From Acetobacteraceae bacterium (GTDB lineage: Bacteria > Pseudomonadota > Alphaproteobacteria > Acetobacterales > Acetobacteraceae): 53,913 bases of DNA. Position numbers and translations under genes: made by a program. Below, in pieces: positions 7,671 to 16,159 of this stretch. Under the pieces are notes generated by a model, which worked only from the letters and a program-made list of their open reading frames with translations, was not told the origin of the DNA and made no database searches. Within the stretch, counting starts at the first letter, position 1. Each line of letters opens with the position of its first letter. The stretch lies in NCBI GenBank assembly GCA_022842185.1, contig JALHQB010000028.1, positions 1 to 53,913 on the forward strand, read 5' to 3'.

Positions 7671-7729
7671 GTTTGAGCGAGCATCTTCACGCGCCTGGCT
7701 GAGGCCAGTCAGGCGCGATCTGCTCAAAG
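7671..7729 (-). repeat. Family 2 dispersed repeat, copy 1
   Basis: The sequence from GAGCATCTTCAC to GTCAGGCGCGATCTGCTC matches the reverse complement of 47690-47733 at about 43 of 50 positions. TTTGAGC (7672-7678) and GCTCAAA (7722-7728) form its outer inverted repeat, and CGCGCCTG/CAGGCGCG the inner one. It sits inside a family 1 repeat. Confidence 0.75.
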
Positions 7730-7825
7730 GGCCTCTGGACACCTCGACTTGGTGCCGGGCGTGGCCGTTGCGCCCGAAAGACCAACCCCGACACTGATCC
7801 GCACGCCGTTGTCGAGCGCCAAGTG

Positions 7826-7895
7826 ACGGTTTCCAAAGGCCTTAAGCCTTTGGTGGGGTGAGGTTTGGAGAGGGGCAAAGCCCCTTTCCAAGGCG
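7826..7895 (+). repeat. Family 1 two-hairpin repeat, copy 2
   Basis: Hairpin A is CCAAAGGC (7833-7840), loop CTTAA, GCCTTTGG (7846-7853). The linker is TGGGGTGAGG. Hairpin B is TTGGAGAGGGGC (7865-7876), AAA, GCCCCTTTCCAA (7880-7891) with one wobble pair. It lies at the 3' end of the TPP enzyme gene and could terminate it. Confidence 0.85.
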
Positions 7896-7908
7896 CACCC
7901 GCGCCGCC

Positions 7909-9585
7909 TCACGCCGGCAACGGCATCGTCCGCTTCCGATACGCAGAAGCCTGCACCGCCGACGACTTCACATGCACCAGCACCGGCCGGTCCGTCACCG
8001 CAAAGGCCTGGGTGAGCATGGGCTCGATGTCCTCCTCGGACTGCACGTCGAAGGCCGCCGCGCCGAAGGACTTCGCCCAGGCCACGAAGTCCGGGTTCAC
8101 CAGCCGGATCGCCTGGTCATAAGGCCGGCCGGGATAGCGCCCTTCATGATGCATCCCGATCGTTCCGTAGCCGGCATTGTCGGACAGGATGATCACCGGG
8201 TTCACGCCCTCGCGTATCGCGGTCGCGATTTCGTTGCCGGTCATCAGGATGCCGCCATCGCCGACGAAGGCGACCGCCCGCTTGCCCGGCCGCCGCAACG
8301 CCGCCGCCACTGCCATCGGCACTGCGGACCCCATGGCGCCTACGTTTGAGGCAAGGAACATGTGCGTCTGCTTGAACGGGAAGTAGCGATGGAGGAAGGA
8401 GGAGAAGTTCCCCGCATCGGATGTCACCGCCGCATCGGCCGGGATATGGCGCGACATCGCGGCGCAGACGGCGCCGAAATTCACGCCATCCTCCATCTTG
8501 TCCCATTCGGGCGCGAGCAACCCGCGATGGATGGTGTTCAGCCCCTTCACCCACGCCTTCCGGCCTTCGGACGCTTCCGGCGCGTTGCGCGCCAGCAGGG
8601 CGCGGATCACGGCATGGGGGTCGGCGGCGATCGGCAGGTCCACGCGCCAGACGCGGCCGATCTCATTGGCATCGGGCCACACCTGGACCAGCGGCAGTTG
8701 CGGCTGGGGCGCGGCGGGGAAGGTGTAGGACTGGCTGATGCTGTCCGACAGGCGTTCGCCCAGGCAGATCATCAGGTCGGACTTCTTCATCTCATCCATC
8801 AGCGGCTTGGGCACGCGGATGCCGACATAGCCGCCGTAGTTCGGATGCGCCGCATCGAACAGATGCGGGCGGCGATGCGTCGGGCTGATCGGCAGCGACC
8901 ACGCCTCGGCCAGCCGCGTCAGGTCCGCCAGCGCCTGCTCGCCGCAGGCCGCCATGGCACCACCCACCAGCACCAGCGGGCGCTCGGCATTGGCCAGCAT
9001 CTCCGCGAGCTGGTCGAGGTCCTCGCTGCGCGGCCCGGCCTTGGGCAGGGCGGAGGGCTGCACCACCGGCCCTTCGGCGGGCAGGTCGAAGATGTCCTCG
9101 GGCAGGATCACCGCGACCGGGCCGGGCGTGCCCGATTGCGCGAGGTGGAAGGCGCGCGCGATCACCTCGCTCGCCTGGATCGGCTGGGTGACTTCGAAGA
9201 CGCCCTTCGTGACGTCCGACAGCAGGCGCGAATAGTTCTGCTCCTGCAGCGCCATCCGCCCGACATCCTTGCGTTCCACATGGCCGATCAGCGCGACCAG
9301 CGGCGTGGCGTCGTGCAGCGCGGTGTGCAGGCCGATCATCGCGTTGGTGACGCCCGGTCCGCGTGAGACCAGCACCACCCCGGCGCGCCCGTCGCGCATC
9401 CGCCCATCGGCCGCGGCCATGAAGGACGCGCCGCCTTCGTGCCGGCACACGATAAGGCGTATGCCCGGCACATCGGTCAGCGCATCGGTCAGGCCGAGAT
9501 AGGATTCGCCCGGCACGCAATAGATGAGATCGACATCATGCGCGGCGAGGCTCTCGGCCAGCAGACGGCCAACGGTGCGGGTCAT
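7909..9585 (-). CDS. Thiamine pyrophosphate-dependent enzyme, acetolactate-synthase-like
   Basis: This 558-residue protein has the three-domain TPP decarboxylase/ligase fold. The N-terminal pyrimidine-binding domain carries the activating E27 in CVPGES. A central FAD/nucleotide-like domain follows, and the C-terminal TPP domain has G442-D443-G444 and N470 in SDNAGYG, the GDG-N signature. AAAGGA 8 bases upstream supports the ATG at 9585. Length suits the family. The two adjacent Bug binding-protein genes suggest it acts on an imported organic acid rather than in isoleucine/valine synthesis. No small regulatory subunit gene is adjacent. The exact reaction is unknown. Confidence 0.88.
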   Translation of the reverse strand: MTRTVGRLLAESLAAHDVDLIYCVPGESYLGLTDALTDVPGIRLIVCRHEGGASFMAAADGRMRDGRAGVVLVSRGPGVTNAMIGLHTALHDATPLVALIGHVERKDVGRMALQEQNYSRLLSDVTKGVFEVTQPIQASEVIARAFHLAQSGTPGPVAVILPEDIFDLPAEGPVVQPSALPKAGPRSEDLDQLAEMLANAERPLVLVGGAMAACGEQALADLTRLAEAWSLPISPTHRRPHLFDAAHPNYGGYVGIRVPKPLMDEMKKSDLMICLGERLSDSISQSYTFPAAPQPQLPLVQVWPDANEIGRVWRVDLPIAADPHAVIRALLARNAPEASEGRKAWVKGLNTIHRGLLAPEWDKMEDGVNFGAVCAAMSRHIPADAAVTSDAGNFSSFLHRYFPFKQTHMFLASNVGAMGSAVPMAVAAALRRPGKRAVAFVGDGGILMTGNEIATAIREGVNPVIILSDNAGYGTIGMHHEGRYPGRPYDQAIRLVNPDFVAWAKSFGAAAFDVQSEEDIEPMLTQAFAVTDRPVLVHVKSSAVQASAYRKRTMPLPA

Positions 9586-9597
9586 GGGTGTGGTCCT

Positions 9598-10566
9598 TTA
9601 TTGGGGCTGCAGGCCGGCGGCACGAACCAGCGGCGCAAAGGCGGCGAGTTCGTCGCGGACGAAGGCGGTGTAGCTTTCGGGCGTGGTGTCGGGCGGCGCG
9701 CCGCCCAGTTCCTCCAGGCGCGCGCGGGTGGCCGGGTCGTTCAGCACCGCGCGCAATTCGGTGGACAGGCGCTCCACGACCGGGGCGGGCAGGCCGGCCG
9801 GGCCGGAGATGCCGAACCACGCATAGGAGACGACGTCGAGGCCGCCTTCGCGCAGCGTCGGCAGATCCGGGAACCCCCCGGCGCGTTCCGCACCGCTGAC
9901 CGCCAGCCCCCGCAGCGCGCCCGAACGCACATGCGGCCCGGATGAGGGCAGGCTGTCCATCATCGCCGGCACCACGCCGCCCATCAGGTCCGTCAGCGCC
10001 GGGCCGGCGCCGCGATACGGTATGCTTTCGGTCCGCACGCCCAGCGCCATCGCCAGCCGCACCCCGGCCAGATGGGACGATGTGCCGATACCCGCCACCG
10101 CGAAGCGCACCTCGCCGGCCGCGCGCGCGGCCGCGGCGAAATCCACCAGTGTCCGCACCGGGCTGGCCGGGTTCACCAGCAGCACCGAAGGCGACCGCGC
10201 GATCATCCCGATATGGGTGAAGTCGCGCAGCGCGTCATAGGGGATGTTGGGATACAGCGAAGGCGAAACGCCGTGGGAGGTGGATGAGGAGACCAGCAGG
10301 GTCAGCCCATCGGGTTCCGCGCGCGCCACGATCTGGGCGCCGATCGTCGCCCCCGCGCCCGCGCGGTTTTCCACCACCACGGGCTGTCCGAGCCGCGCGG
10401 CAAGCCGTTCGGCGACGATGCGCCCGACGACATCGGTGGTGCCGCCGGGGGCGAAGGGCACCACCAGGCGCAGCGGCCGGTTCGGCCAGGGCGCCTGGGC
10501 CAGGGCAGGGCGCGCGAGCAGCGGCAGGGCGGCCAGCGCCAAGTGACGGCGAGCGATCATGGACAT
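9598..10566 (-). CDS. Bug-family (TctC-like) periplasmic substrate-binding protein
   Basis: This 322-residue protein has a signal peptide (MSMIARRHLALAALPLLARP, cleaved after ALA) and then the diagnostic WPNRPLRLVVPFAPGGTTDVVGR. Further family features are VVENRAGAGATIGAQ and IPYRGAGPAL. It binds a carboxylate in the periplasm. The ATG at 10566 is followed by another in-frame ATG at 10560; CAGGAAC lies just upstream. The gene ends 12 bases before the TPP enzyme start. No TctA or TctB membrane genes are adjacent, as is common for the many orphan Bug proteins in this kind of genome. Confidence 0.9.
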   Translation of the reverse strand: MSMIARRHLALAALPLLARPALAQAPWPNRPLRLVVPFAPGGTTDVVGRIVAERLAARLGQPVVVENRAGAGATIGAQIVARAEPDGLTLLVSSSTSHGVSPSLYPNIPYDALRDFTHIGMIARSPSVLLVNPASPVRTLVDFAAAARAAGEVRFAVAGIGTSSHLAGVRLAMALGVRTESIPYRGAGPALTDLMGGVVPAMMDSLPSSGPHVRSGALRGLAVSGAERAGGFPDLPTLREGGLDVVSYAWFGISGPAGLPAPVVERLSTELRAVLNDPATRARLEELGGAPPDTTPESYTAFVRDELAAFAPLVRAAGLQPQ

Positions 10567-10624
10567 TGTTCCTGTTCCCTGCCGCGCAGGCTGCGGCAAT
10601 GGGCCGATTTCACACGGGCGGGCG

Positions 10625-11608
10625 TCATTCCACGCTGACGCCGGCGCGGCGCACCACCGGTTCCCACCGCGCCGCATCCTCGGCCACGAAGCGGGCGAAG
10701 GCGGCGGGGCTTTCGCTGGGCTCCACGTCGATGCCGCCTTCTTCCAACCTGCGGCGAATGATCGGGTCGGCGATGGTCTCATTCAGCGCGGCGAAGATGC
10801 GCTGTACGCGGTCGGGCGGCGTGCCGCCGGTGGTGAACATCGCGTACCAGGTCGCGGCCTGGATGTCGGGGAAGCCCGCTTCGCCGGTGGTCGGCAGGTC
10901 CGGCATGGCGGCGTTGCGCCGCGGCCCGGCGATCGCCAGCGCGCGCACCGTGCCGGCCTGGATCTGCGACTGCATGGGTGCGAGCGCATTGGTGAAGACC
11001 TGGATGCGCCCGGCCACCACGTCGTTCATCGCCGGCCCGGTGCCGCGATACGGGACGTGCTGCATCTCGACGCCCAGCACCTGCGTGATCAGCGCCCCGG
11101 CGGCATGTCCGGTCGAACCAACCCCGGGCGAGGCATAGTTCAGCGGCGAGGCTGCCGCCTTCGCCACCGCCTGCAATTCGCGCAGGTTCGTCGCGGCGAC
11201 GGAGGGATGCACGATGATGACATTCGCGCCGCTGCCGATCATGCCGACCGGCGCGAAGGCCGTCGTAGGGTCATAGGGCAGGCGCCGGCGCACCAGCTGG
11301 TTGATGGTCAGGCTGCCCGACCCGCCCAGCAGCAGCGTGTAGCCGTCCGGGGCGGATTTCGCGACGACCTCGGCGCCGAGCGCGCCGCCCGCGCCACCCC
11401 GGTTCTCGATGACCAGGGGCTGGCCGAGGCGCTGGGCCATGCCCTCGGACACCAGCCGGCCGACGATGTCGTTGGTGCCGCCCGGCGGCCAGGGGATGAC
11501 GAAGCGCATCGGACGGTCGGGGAAGGCCTGGGCGAAGGCCGGCATCGGCAGGGTGGCGGCGGCGGCCAGGGCCAGCACGGCTCGCCGCGTGGGGCGCGGG
11601 ATCATCAT
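10625..11608 (-). CDS. Bug-family (TctC-like) periplasmic substrate-binding protein, second copy
   Basis: This 327-residue protein has a signal peptide (MMIPRPTRRAVLALAAAATL, cleavage near AFA) followed by FPDRPMRFVIPWPPGGTNDIVGR, the Bug signature. Later motifs are VIENRGGAGGALGAE and HVPYRGTGPAM. GAGGA 8 bases upstream supports the ATG pair at 11608/11605. It is first in the minus-strand cluster Bug-Bug-TPP enzyme. The two Bug proteins share architecture but differ clearly in sequence, so they are paralogues and not a recent tandem duplication. Divergent from gnd across 186 bases that should hold both promoters. Confidence 0.9.
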   Translation of the reverse strand: MMIPRPTRRAVLALAAAATLPMPAFAQAFPDRPMRFVIPWPPGGTNDIVGRLVSEGMAQRLGQPLVIENRGGAGGALGAEVVAKSAPDGYTLLLGGSGSLTINQLVRRRLPYDPTTAFAPVGMIGSGANVIIVHPSVAATNLRELQAVAKAAASPLNYASPGVGSTGHAAGALITQVLGVEMQHVPYRGTGPAMNDVVAGRIQVFTNALAPMQSQIQAGTVRALAIAGPRRNAAMPDLPTTGEAGFPDIQAATWYAMFTTGGTPPDRVQRIFAALNETIADPIIRRRLEEGGIDVEPSESPAAFARFVAEDAARWEPVVRRAGVSVE

Positions 11609-11794
11609 CGGACACATCCTCGAATTCCCGGACCTCACCCCCGGCGGGTGGGTCCGTGGCAGTTGGCGGCCAAACTGGCCGGGGTGGGGTGGCCTGTCCA
11701 GGGGGCGCGGATCGGGAAGGACGTCGCGGCAGCGGCGTGTGTTGCGCCACGCCATTCTGTCGGGCAAGCATCGATCCGCAGGAGGATCGTGCCC

Positions 11795-12772
11795 ATGGCG
11801 GAGATCGGGATCGTCGGCCTCGGCCGCATGGGGGCGAATATCGCGCGGCGGCTGATGCGGGCCGGGCATCGCTGCGTGGTCTGGGACCAGGATGCGGCCG
11901 CCATCGCGGCGGTGGCGGCCGATGGCGGCGTGGCCGCGGCGGATATCGCCGGTGTCGTGGCCGGGCTCGCGGCACCGCGCGCGGTCTGGGTCATGCTCCC
12001 GCACGGTGATCCGACCGAACAGGCGATCGCCACGCTGGCCGACCTGCTGTCGCCCGGCGACATCGCCATCGATGGCGGCAACACGCAGTGGAAGGACGAT
12101 GTCCGCCGCGCGGGGGAATTGCGGCCGGGGGGCATCCACTACCTGGATATCGGCACCTCCGGCGGCGTCTGGGGGCTGGACCGCGGGTACTGCCTGATGA
12201 TCGGCGGCGATGCCGAACCGGTCGCGCGGCTGGCGCCCATCTTCGATGCGCTGGCACCGGGGCGCGGCGACATCCCCGCCACGCCACGGCGCGAGGACCG
12301 TGCGCCGAACGTCGAACAGGGCTGGCTGCATTGCGGCGGGCATGGCGCCGGGCATCTGGTGAAGATGGTCCATAACGGCATCGAATACGGCATGATGCAG
12401 GCGCTGGCCGAGGGGCTCGACCTGCTGCGCGCCGCCGACAGTCCGGCGCTGCCGGAGGACCACAGGATCACCGTCGACCTGGCCGATGTCACCGAGGTGT
12501 GGCGGCGCGGGTCGGTCATCACCTCATGGCTGCTGGACCTCACTGCCGCCGCCTTGGCGCAGGACCCTGCCTTGGCGAAATACGCCGGCACCGTTGGCGA
12601 TTCCGGGGAGGGGCGCTGGACCGTGCAGCAGGCGGTCGAGACCGCGGTGCCGACCCCCGTGCTGACCGCGGCCTTGTACGCTCGCTTCGCCTCGCGCGAC
12701 GACACGCGCTTCGCGGGCAAGGCGCTGTCGGCGATGCGGGCGGGCTTCGGCGGGCATCTGGAACCCAAATGA
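11795..12772 (+). CDS. gnd: 6-phosphogluconate dehydrogenase, decarboxylating (short form)
   Basis: This 325-residue enzyme oxidatively decarboxylates 6-phosphogluconate to ribulose 5-phosphate. It has the nucleotide-binding GLGRMG at 8-13, AIDGGNTQWKDD at 91-102, the DIGTSGGVWGL motif at 118-128 and the catalytic block K190-MVHN-G-I-E197-YG. At about 325 residues it belongs to the shorter GndA/YqeC-type class, not the 470-residue E. coli type; that class is often NAD-preferring. AGGAGGA precedes the start by about 9 bases. The stop overlaps the gluconokinase start (ATGA), so the two steps of gluconate use are translationally coupled. Confidence 0.92.
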   Translation: MAEIGIVGLGRMGANIARRLMRAGHRCVVWDQDAAAIAAVAADGGVAAADIAGVVAGLAAPRAVWVMLPHGDPTEQAIATLADLLSPGDIAIDGGNTQWKDDVRRAGELRPGGIHYLDIGTSGGVWGLDRGYCLMIGGDAEPVARLAPIFDALAPGRGDIPATPRREDRAPNVEQGWLHCGGHGAGHLVKMVHNGIEYGMMQALAEGLDLLRAADSPALPEDHRITVDLADVTEVWRRGSVITSWLLDLTAAALAQDPALAKYAGTVGDSGEGRWTVQQAVETAVPTPVLTAALYARFASRDDTRFAGKALSAMRAGFGGHLEPK

Positions 12773-13287
12773 CGCCAGCCGCGCTTGTGGTCATGGGTGT
12801 GTCGGGCTGCGGCAAATCCACCATCGGCCGTCTGGTCGGGGATCATCTCGGCTGGGTCTTCGAGGATGGCGACGCCTTCCACCCGCCCGCCAACGTCGCG
12901 AAAATGTCGGCCGGCATGCCGCTGACGGATGATGACCGCTGGCCATGGCTGCGCGCCATCGCCGCGCGCATCGCGGTCGCGCGCAGTACCGGCGCGCCGG
13001 TGATCATCGGCTGTTCCGCGCTCAGGCGCGTCTATCGGGACGTGCTGCGGGACGGCCATGCCGATATCCGCTTCCTGCATCTGACCGGCGCGCCGGCGCT
13101 GATCATGGCGCGCCAGGCCGCACGCGTCGGGCACTTCATGCCGGCCTCCTTGATCGCCAGCCAATTCGCCACGCTGGAATTGCCGGACGCCGAGCCGGAC
13201 GTCATCGACCTCGACGTCGATCCCGAGCCGGCGGCGGTCGTGGCCAGCGCCATCGCCGCCTTGCGCCGCCGCGGCGACATCGCGTGA
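12769..13287 (+). CDS. gntK: Gluconokinase
   Basis: This 172-residue kinase phosphorylates gluconate with ATP to give 6-phosphogluconate, the substrate of the upstream enzyme. The P-loop GVSGCGKST is at 10-18. EDGDAFHPPANVAKMSAGMPLTDDDR and CSALRRVYRD are hallmark GntK segments (the DxDxxHP region and the lid). Length matches the GntK family. The ATG overlaps the gnd stop, and its own stop overlaps the next GTG start (GTGA), continuing the coupled operon. Confidence 0.93.
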   Translation: MTPAALVVMGVSGCGKSTIGRLVGDHLGWVFEDGDAFHPPANVAKMSAGMPLTDDDRWPWLRAIAARIAVARSTGAPVIIGCSALRRVYRDVLRDGHADIRFLHLTGAPALIMARQAARVGHFMPASLIASQFATLELPDAEPDVIDLDVDPEPAAVVASAIAALRRRGDIA

Positions 13288-14492
13288 TCCGCGACATCGC
13301 GGTGATCGGTGCCGGCGTGGGCGGGCTAGCGGTCGCCACGCTGCTCGCCCGGGCGGGACATCGCGTCACCGTGCTGGAACGCTTCGCCGAACCGAAGCCG
13401 GTCGGGTCGGGGCTGATGCTGCAACCGACCGGACTGGCTGCCCTGGGCCGGCTGGGCGTGCGGGATGAGATCACCGCGCTTGGCGCGCGCATCACGCGGC
13501 TGCATGGCGTGACGGATCGTGGCGCGACGGTGCTCGACCTGCATTACGGCGACCTTTCGCCCGGCCTGCACGCCGTGGCCGCGCATCGCGCCGCGCTGCA
13601 CGGCGTGCTGTGGCGCGCCTTCATCGGTTCGGGCGCGCGCATCGAGGCAGGGCGGCAGGTGACCGCCATCGACCAGCGCGGCGACCGGGTTGTGCTGCGC
13701 GACGCGGGCGGTGCGCCGGTCATCGAAGCCGACATCGCCATCGACGCGTCCGGTGCGCGGTCGGCGTTCCGCGCGATGGTCGAACCGCGCGTCCCGCGTC
13801 GCTTCGCCTATGGCGCGGTCTGGGCCAGCGTGCCCGATCCGGGCATCGCGCCGGGCGTGCTGCTGCAACGCCACATCGCCGCACGGGTGATGCTGGGCTG
13901 GATGCCGGTGGGCCGGGCGGCGGAGGGCGGGCCGCCGCTCGCCGCCCTGTTCTGGTCGATCAAGCCTGGCGAACACGCCGCCTGGGCGGCGCGCTTCGAT
14001 ACCTGGCGGGATGAGGCATCCGCGCTGTGGCCGCCCATCGCGCCGGTGCTCGCGGGGCTGCCGGGGCCGGAGGTCTTCACTCCCGCCAGCTACATCCAGT
14101 TCACCGCGCGCCGGCCCTGGCGCGGGCGCGTGGTGCTGCTGGGCGATGCCGCGCACGCCACATCGCCGCAACTCGGGCAGGGGGCCAACAGCGCCTTGCT
14201 GGATGCGCTGGCGCTGGCCGATGCGCTGGCGGCGGATGCCGAGCCGGAGGCCGCCTTCGCGCGGTATGCCGCGACGCGCCGGCGCCATGTGCGGTTCTAC
14301 CAGCGCGCCAGCGCGCTGATCACGCCGTTCTTTCAGGGCGATTCCCGCGCCATGCCGCTGCTGCGCGACCATGTGTTCCACCGCATGAAGATCGTCCCGT
14401 GGCTGGCGCGCGAGCAGGTGCGCACGCTTGCCGGACTCAAGACCGGCCTGCTGACACATGACGATGCGGCGACGCTCGCAGGGCTGCGGTGA
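13284..14492 (+). CDS. FAD-dependent monooxygenase (UbiH/PHBH-like)
   Basis: This 402-residue flavoprotein has an N-terminal dinucleotide fold GAGVGGLAVATLLARAGH with a terminal E in VLER that binds the FAD ribose. DIAIDASGARSAFR corresponds to the usual GADGxxSxVR motif, with ASG where ADG is normal. GDAAHATSPQLGQGAN near residues 287-302 is the second FAD-contacting GD motif. It starts with GTG overlapping the gntK stop, and its stop overlaps the next GTG. Such enzymes hydroxylate aromatic or isoprenoid substrates with NAD(P)H and O2. The link to gluconate metabolism is not explained by known pathways. Confidence 0.85.
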   Translation: MIRDIAVIGAGVGGLAVATLLARAGHRVTVLERFAEPKPVGSGLMLQPTGLAALGRLGVRDEITALGARITRLHGVTDRGATVLDLHYGDLSPGLHAVAAHRAALHGVLWRAFIGSGARIEAGRQVTAIDQRGDRVVLRDAGGAPVIEADIAIDASGARSAFRAMVEPRVPRRFAYGAVWASVPDPGIAPGVLLQRHIAARVMLGWMPVGRAAEGGPPLAALFWSIKPGEHAAWAARFDTWRDEASALWPPIAPVLAGLPGPEVFTPASYIQFTARRPWRGRVVLLGDAAHATSPQLGQGANSALLDALALADALAADAEPEAAFARYAATRRRHVRFYQRASALITPFFQGDSRAMPLLRDHVFHRMKIVPWLAREQVRTLAGLKTGLLTHDDAATLAGLR

Positions 14493-16159
14493 AGCAGGTC
14501 CTGCTGCTGGGGGCGACCGGCGCCTTCGGATCGCGGCTGGCGGAAGGCTTGGTGCGGTCGGGGCTTGGCGTGGTGGCGGTGGCGCGCGGGGTGCCGGCGC
14601 TGGCGGCGCTGGCGGCGCGACTTGGTCCTTCGGTCACGCCGCTGGCGATGGATCGGTCGGCGTTGACGGCCGCGCGCCTGGCCGAAATTCCGGGATTGTT
14701 CGCCGTGGCCGATGCGTCGGGGCCGTTCCAGGATCGCGCGCCGGACCTGCCGCGCGTGGCGATCGAGGCCGGGCTGCATTGGGTCGATCTGGCCGATGCG
14801 CGCGATTGGGTGGCGGGCATCGGCGCGCTGGATGATGCGGCGCGCGATGCCGGTGTGGCGGTGCTGGCCGGTGCCAGTTCCACCCCCGCTTTGTCGCATG
14901 CCGTGCTGGACCGCATCACCGCCGGCGCGCGGGCGATCCACATGATCGACGTCGCCATTTCCCCCGGCAATCGCGCGCCGCGGGGGGAGGCGGTGCTGCG
15001 CGCCATCCTCTCGCGCGCCGGGCAACCGATCCGCGTCTTCCGTGGCGGCCGCTGGACCATCGAACCCGGCTGGGGCCTTGCGGATCGGCAGGACATCGCC
15101 GGGATCGGCCGGCGCCGGCTGGCGCTGTGCGAGACGCCCGATCTCGACCTGCTGGTGACGCGTTTCGCGCCGCGCGCGGATGCGATCTTCCGCGCCGGGC
15201 TGGAACTGGGTGTGATGCACCAGGGGCTGGCGGCGCTCGCCTGGCTGGTGCGGGTGGGGGTGCTGCGGTCGTTGCTGCCGCTGACGCGGCCGCTGCTGTG
15301 GCTCGCGCGGCTGCTGGCGCCCTTCGGGACGGATCGCGGCGGCATGACCGTTGCGGTGTTCGCCGAGGAGGCGGATGGCGTGCTGCGCCGCCGCTGCTGG
15401 ACGCTGGTGGCGGAGGCCGGCGATGGGCCTTTCGTGCCGACCCTGCCGGCGCTCGCCGCGCTGCGGGGTCTGGCCGACGGGTCCCTGGCGTTTCGCGGCG
15501 CGTCACCCTGCGTCGGCGTGCTGGGCTACGACGCCATCGCGGCCGGCTTCGCCGCGCACCGCATCACCACGCGCATCGATGCGCAGGACATGCCGGCGCC
15601 GTTGTTCGCGCGGCTGCTGGGCGATGACCTTGCGGCGCTGCCGCCGCCGATCCGCGCCGGGCATGACGTGGCGCCGTTCCTCGCGCTGGCGGGGCGCGGC
15701 ACTGCGGAGGGTGCGGCGAACCCGTTGGCGCGCCTGGCCGCGCGCCTTTTCGGCCTGCCGGTAGAGACCGCCGATGCGCCGCTGCGGGTCGAGATGCGGG
15801 CCGCGCCGGATGGTTCGGAAAGCTGGGAACGGCAGTGGTCGGGGCGGACCATGCGTTCGGTGCTGCGCGCGGATGGCACCGGGCTGACCGAGGCCTTCGG
15901 CCCGTTCACCGGCACCCTGGCGCTGCGCCGCAACGATGATGGCCTGGCGTTGGAAGCGACCGGTGGCCGCCTTCTCGGCATCCCATTGCCGCGCTGGCTG
16001 GCGCCCATCAGCGCGGCGCGCGAACACCCCGACGCCGAAGGGCGCTTCGCCTTCGACGTGCCGATCGCCGTGCCGCTGCTCGGCCGGCTGACGCGGTACC
16101 GCGGGTGGCTGGCGCCTATTCCGCCGCCAGCGCCAGCCCCGGCACCGGACCGTTCGTGA
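14489..16159 (+). CDS. Saccharopine-dehydrogenase-like NAD(P)-binding protein fused to DUF4166
   Basis: This is a 556-residue protein. Residues 1-130 form a Rossmann domain with GATGAFGS at 8-15, as in saccharopine dehydrogenase-like reductases. The middle has a hydrophobic segment (about 245-280) that may touch the membrane. Residues about 400-550 look like DUF4166 (GESWERQWSGR-type core with DGSESWERQWSGR, then LEATGGRLLGIPLPRWL). It starts with GTG overlapping the previous stop. It is last in the gnd-gntK-monooxygenase operon, and its 3' end overlaps the convergent YdhR-like gene by 44 bases. Substrate unknown. Confidence 0.8.
   Translation: MKQVLLLGATGAFGSRLAEGLVRSGLGVVAVARGVPALAALAARLGPSVTPLAMDRSALTAARLAEIPGLFAVADASGPFQDRAPDLPRVAIEAGLHWVDLADARDWVAGIGALDDAARDAGVAVLAGASSTPALSHAVLDRITAGARAIHMIDVAISPGNRAPRGEAVLRAILSRAGQPIRVFRGGRWTIEPGWGLADRQDIAGIGRRRLALCETPDLDLLVTRFAPRADAIFRAGLELGVMHQGLAALAWLVRVGVLRSLLPLTRPLLWLARLLAPFGTDRGGMTVAVFAEEADGVLRRRCWTLVAEAGDGPFVPTLPALAALRGLADGSLAFRGASPCVGVLGYDAIAAGFAAHRITTRIDAQDMPAPLFARLLGDDLAALPPPIRAGHDVAPFLALAGRGTAEGAANPLARLAARLFGLPVETADAPLRVEMRAAPDGSESWERQWSGRTMRSVLRADGTGLTEAFGPFTGTLALRRNDDGLALEATGGRLLGIPLPRWLAPISAAREHPDAEGRFAFDVPIAVPLLGRLTRYRGWLAPIPPPAPAPAPDRS

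Larger units (their letters stand above)
7576..7755 (-). repeat. Family 1 repeat copy 1, interrupted by a family 2 element
   Basis: The GGAGGGGC hairpin is TTGGAGGGGC (7581-7590), TTT, then its complement (7594-7603), followed by the CACCCCACC linker and the left arm CCAAAGGC (7613-7620). The matching right arm, degenerate as GGCCTCTGGACACCTCGACTTGG, is found only at about 7730-7752. About 108 bases (7621-7728) have opened the hairpin loop. Other copies have just TTAA at this position. Confidence 0.65.
7268..7908. other. 640-base intergenic region made largely of dispersed repeats
   Basis: No supportable gene. About 7268-7575 shows no recognisable feature beyond the porin promoter side. From 7576 to 7895 it holds two family 1 two-hairpin repeats, the first interrupted by a family 2 element. 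Open frames here (for example 7331-7654 minus) run through the repeats and resemble no protein. Confidence 0.6.
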
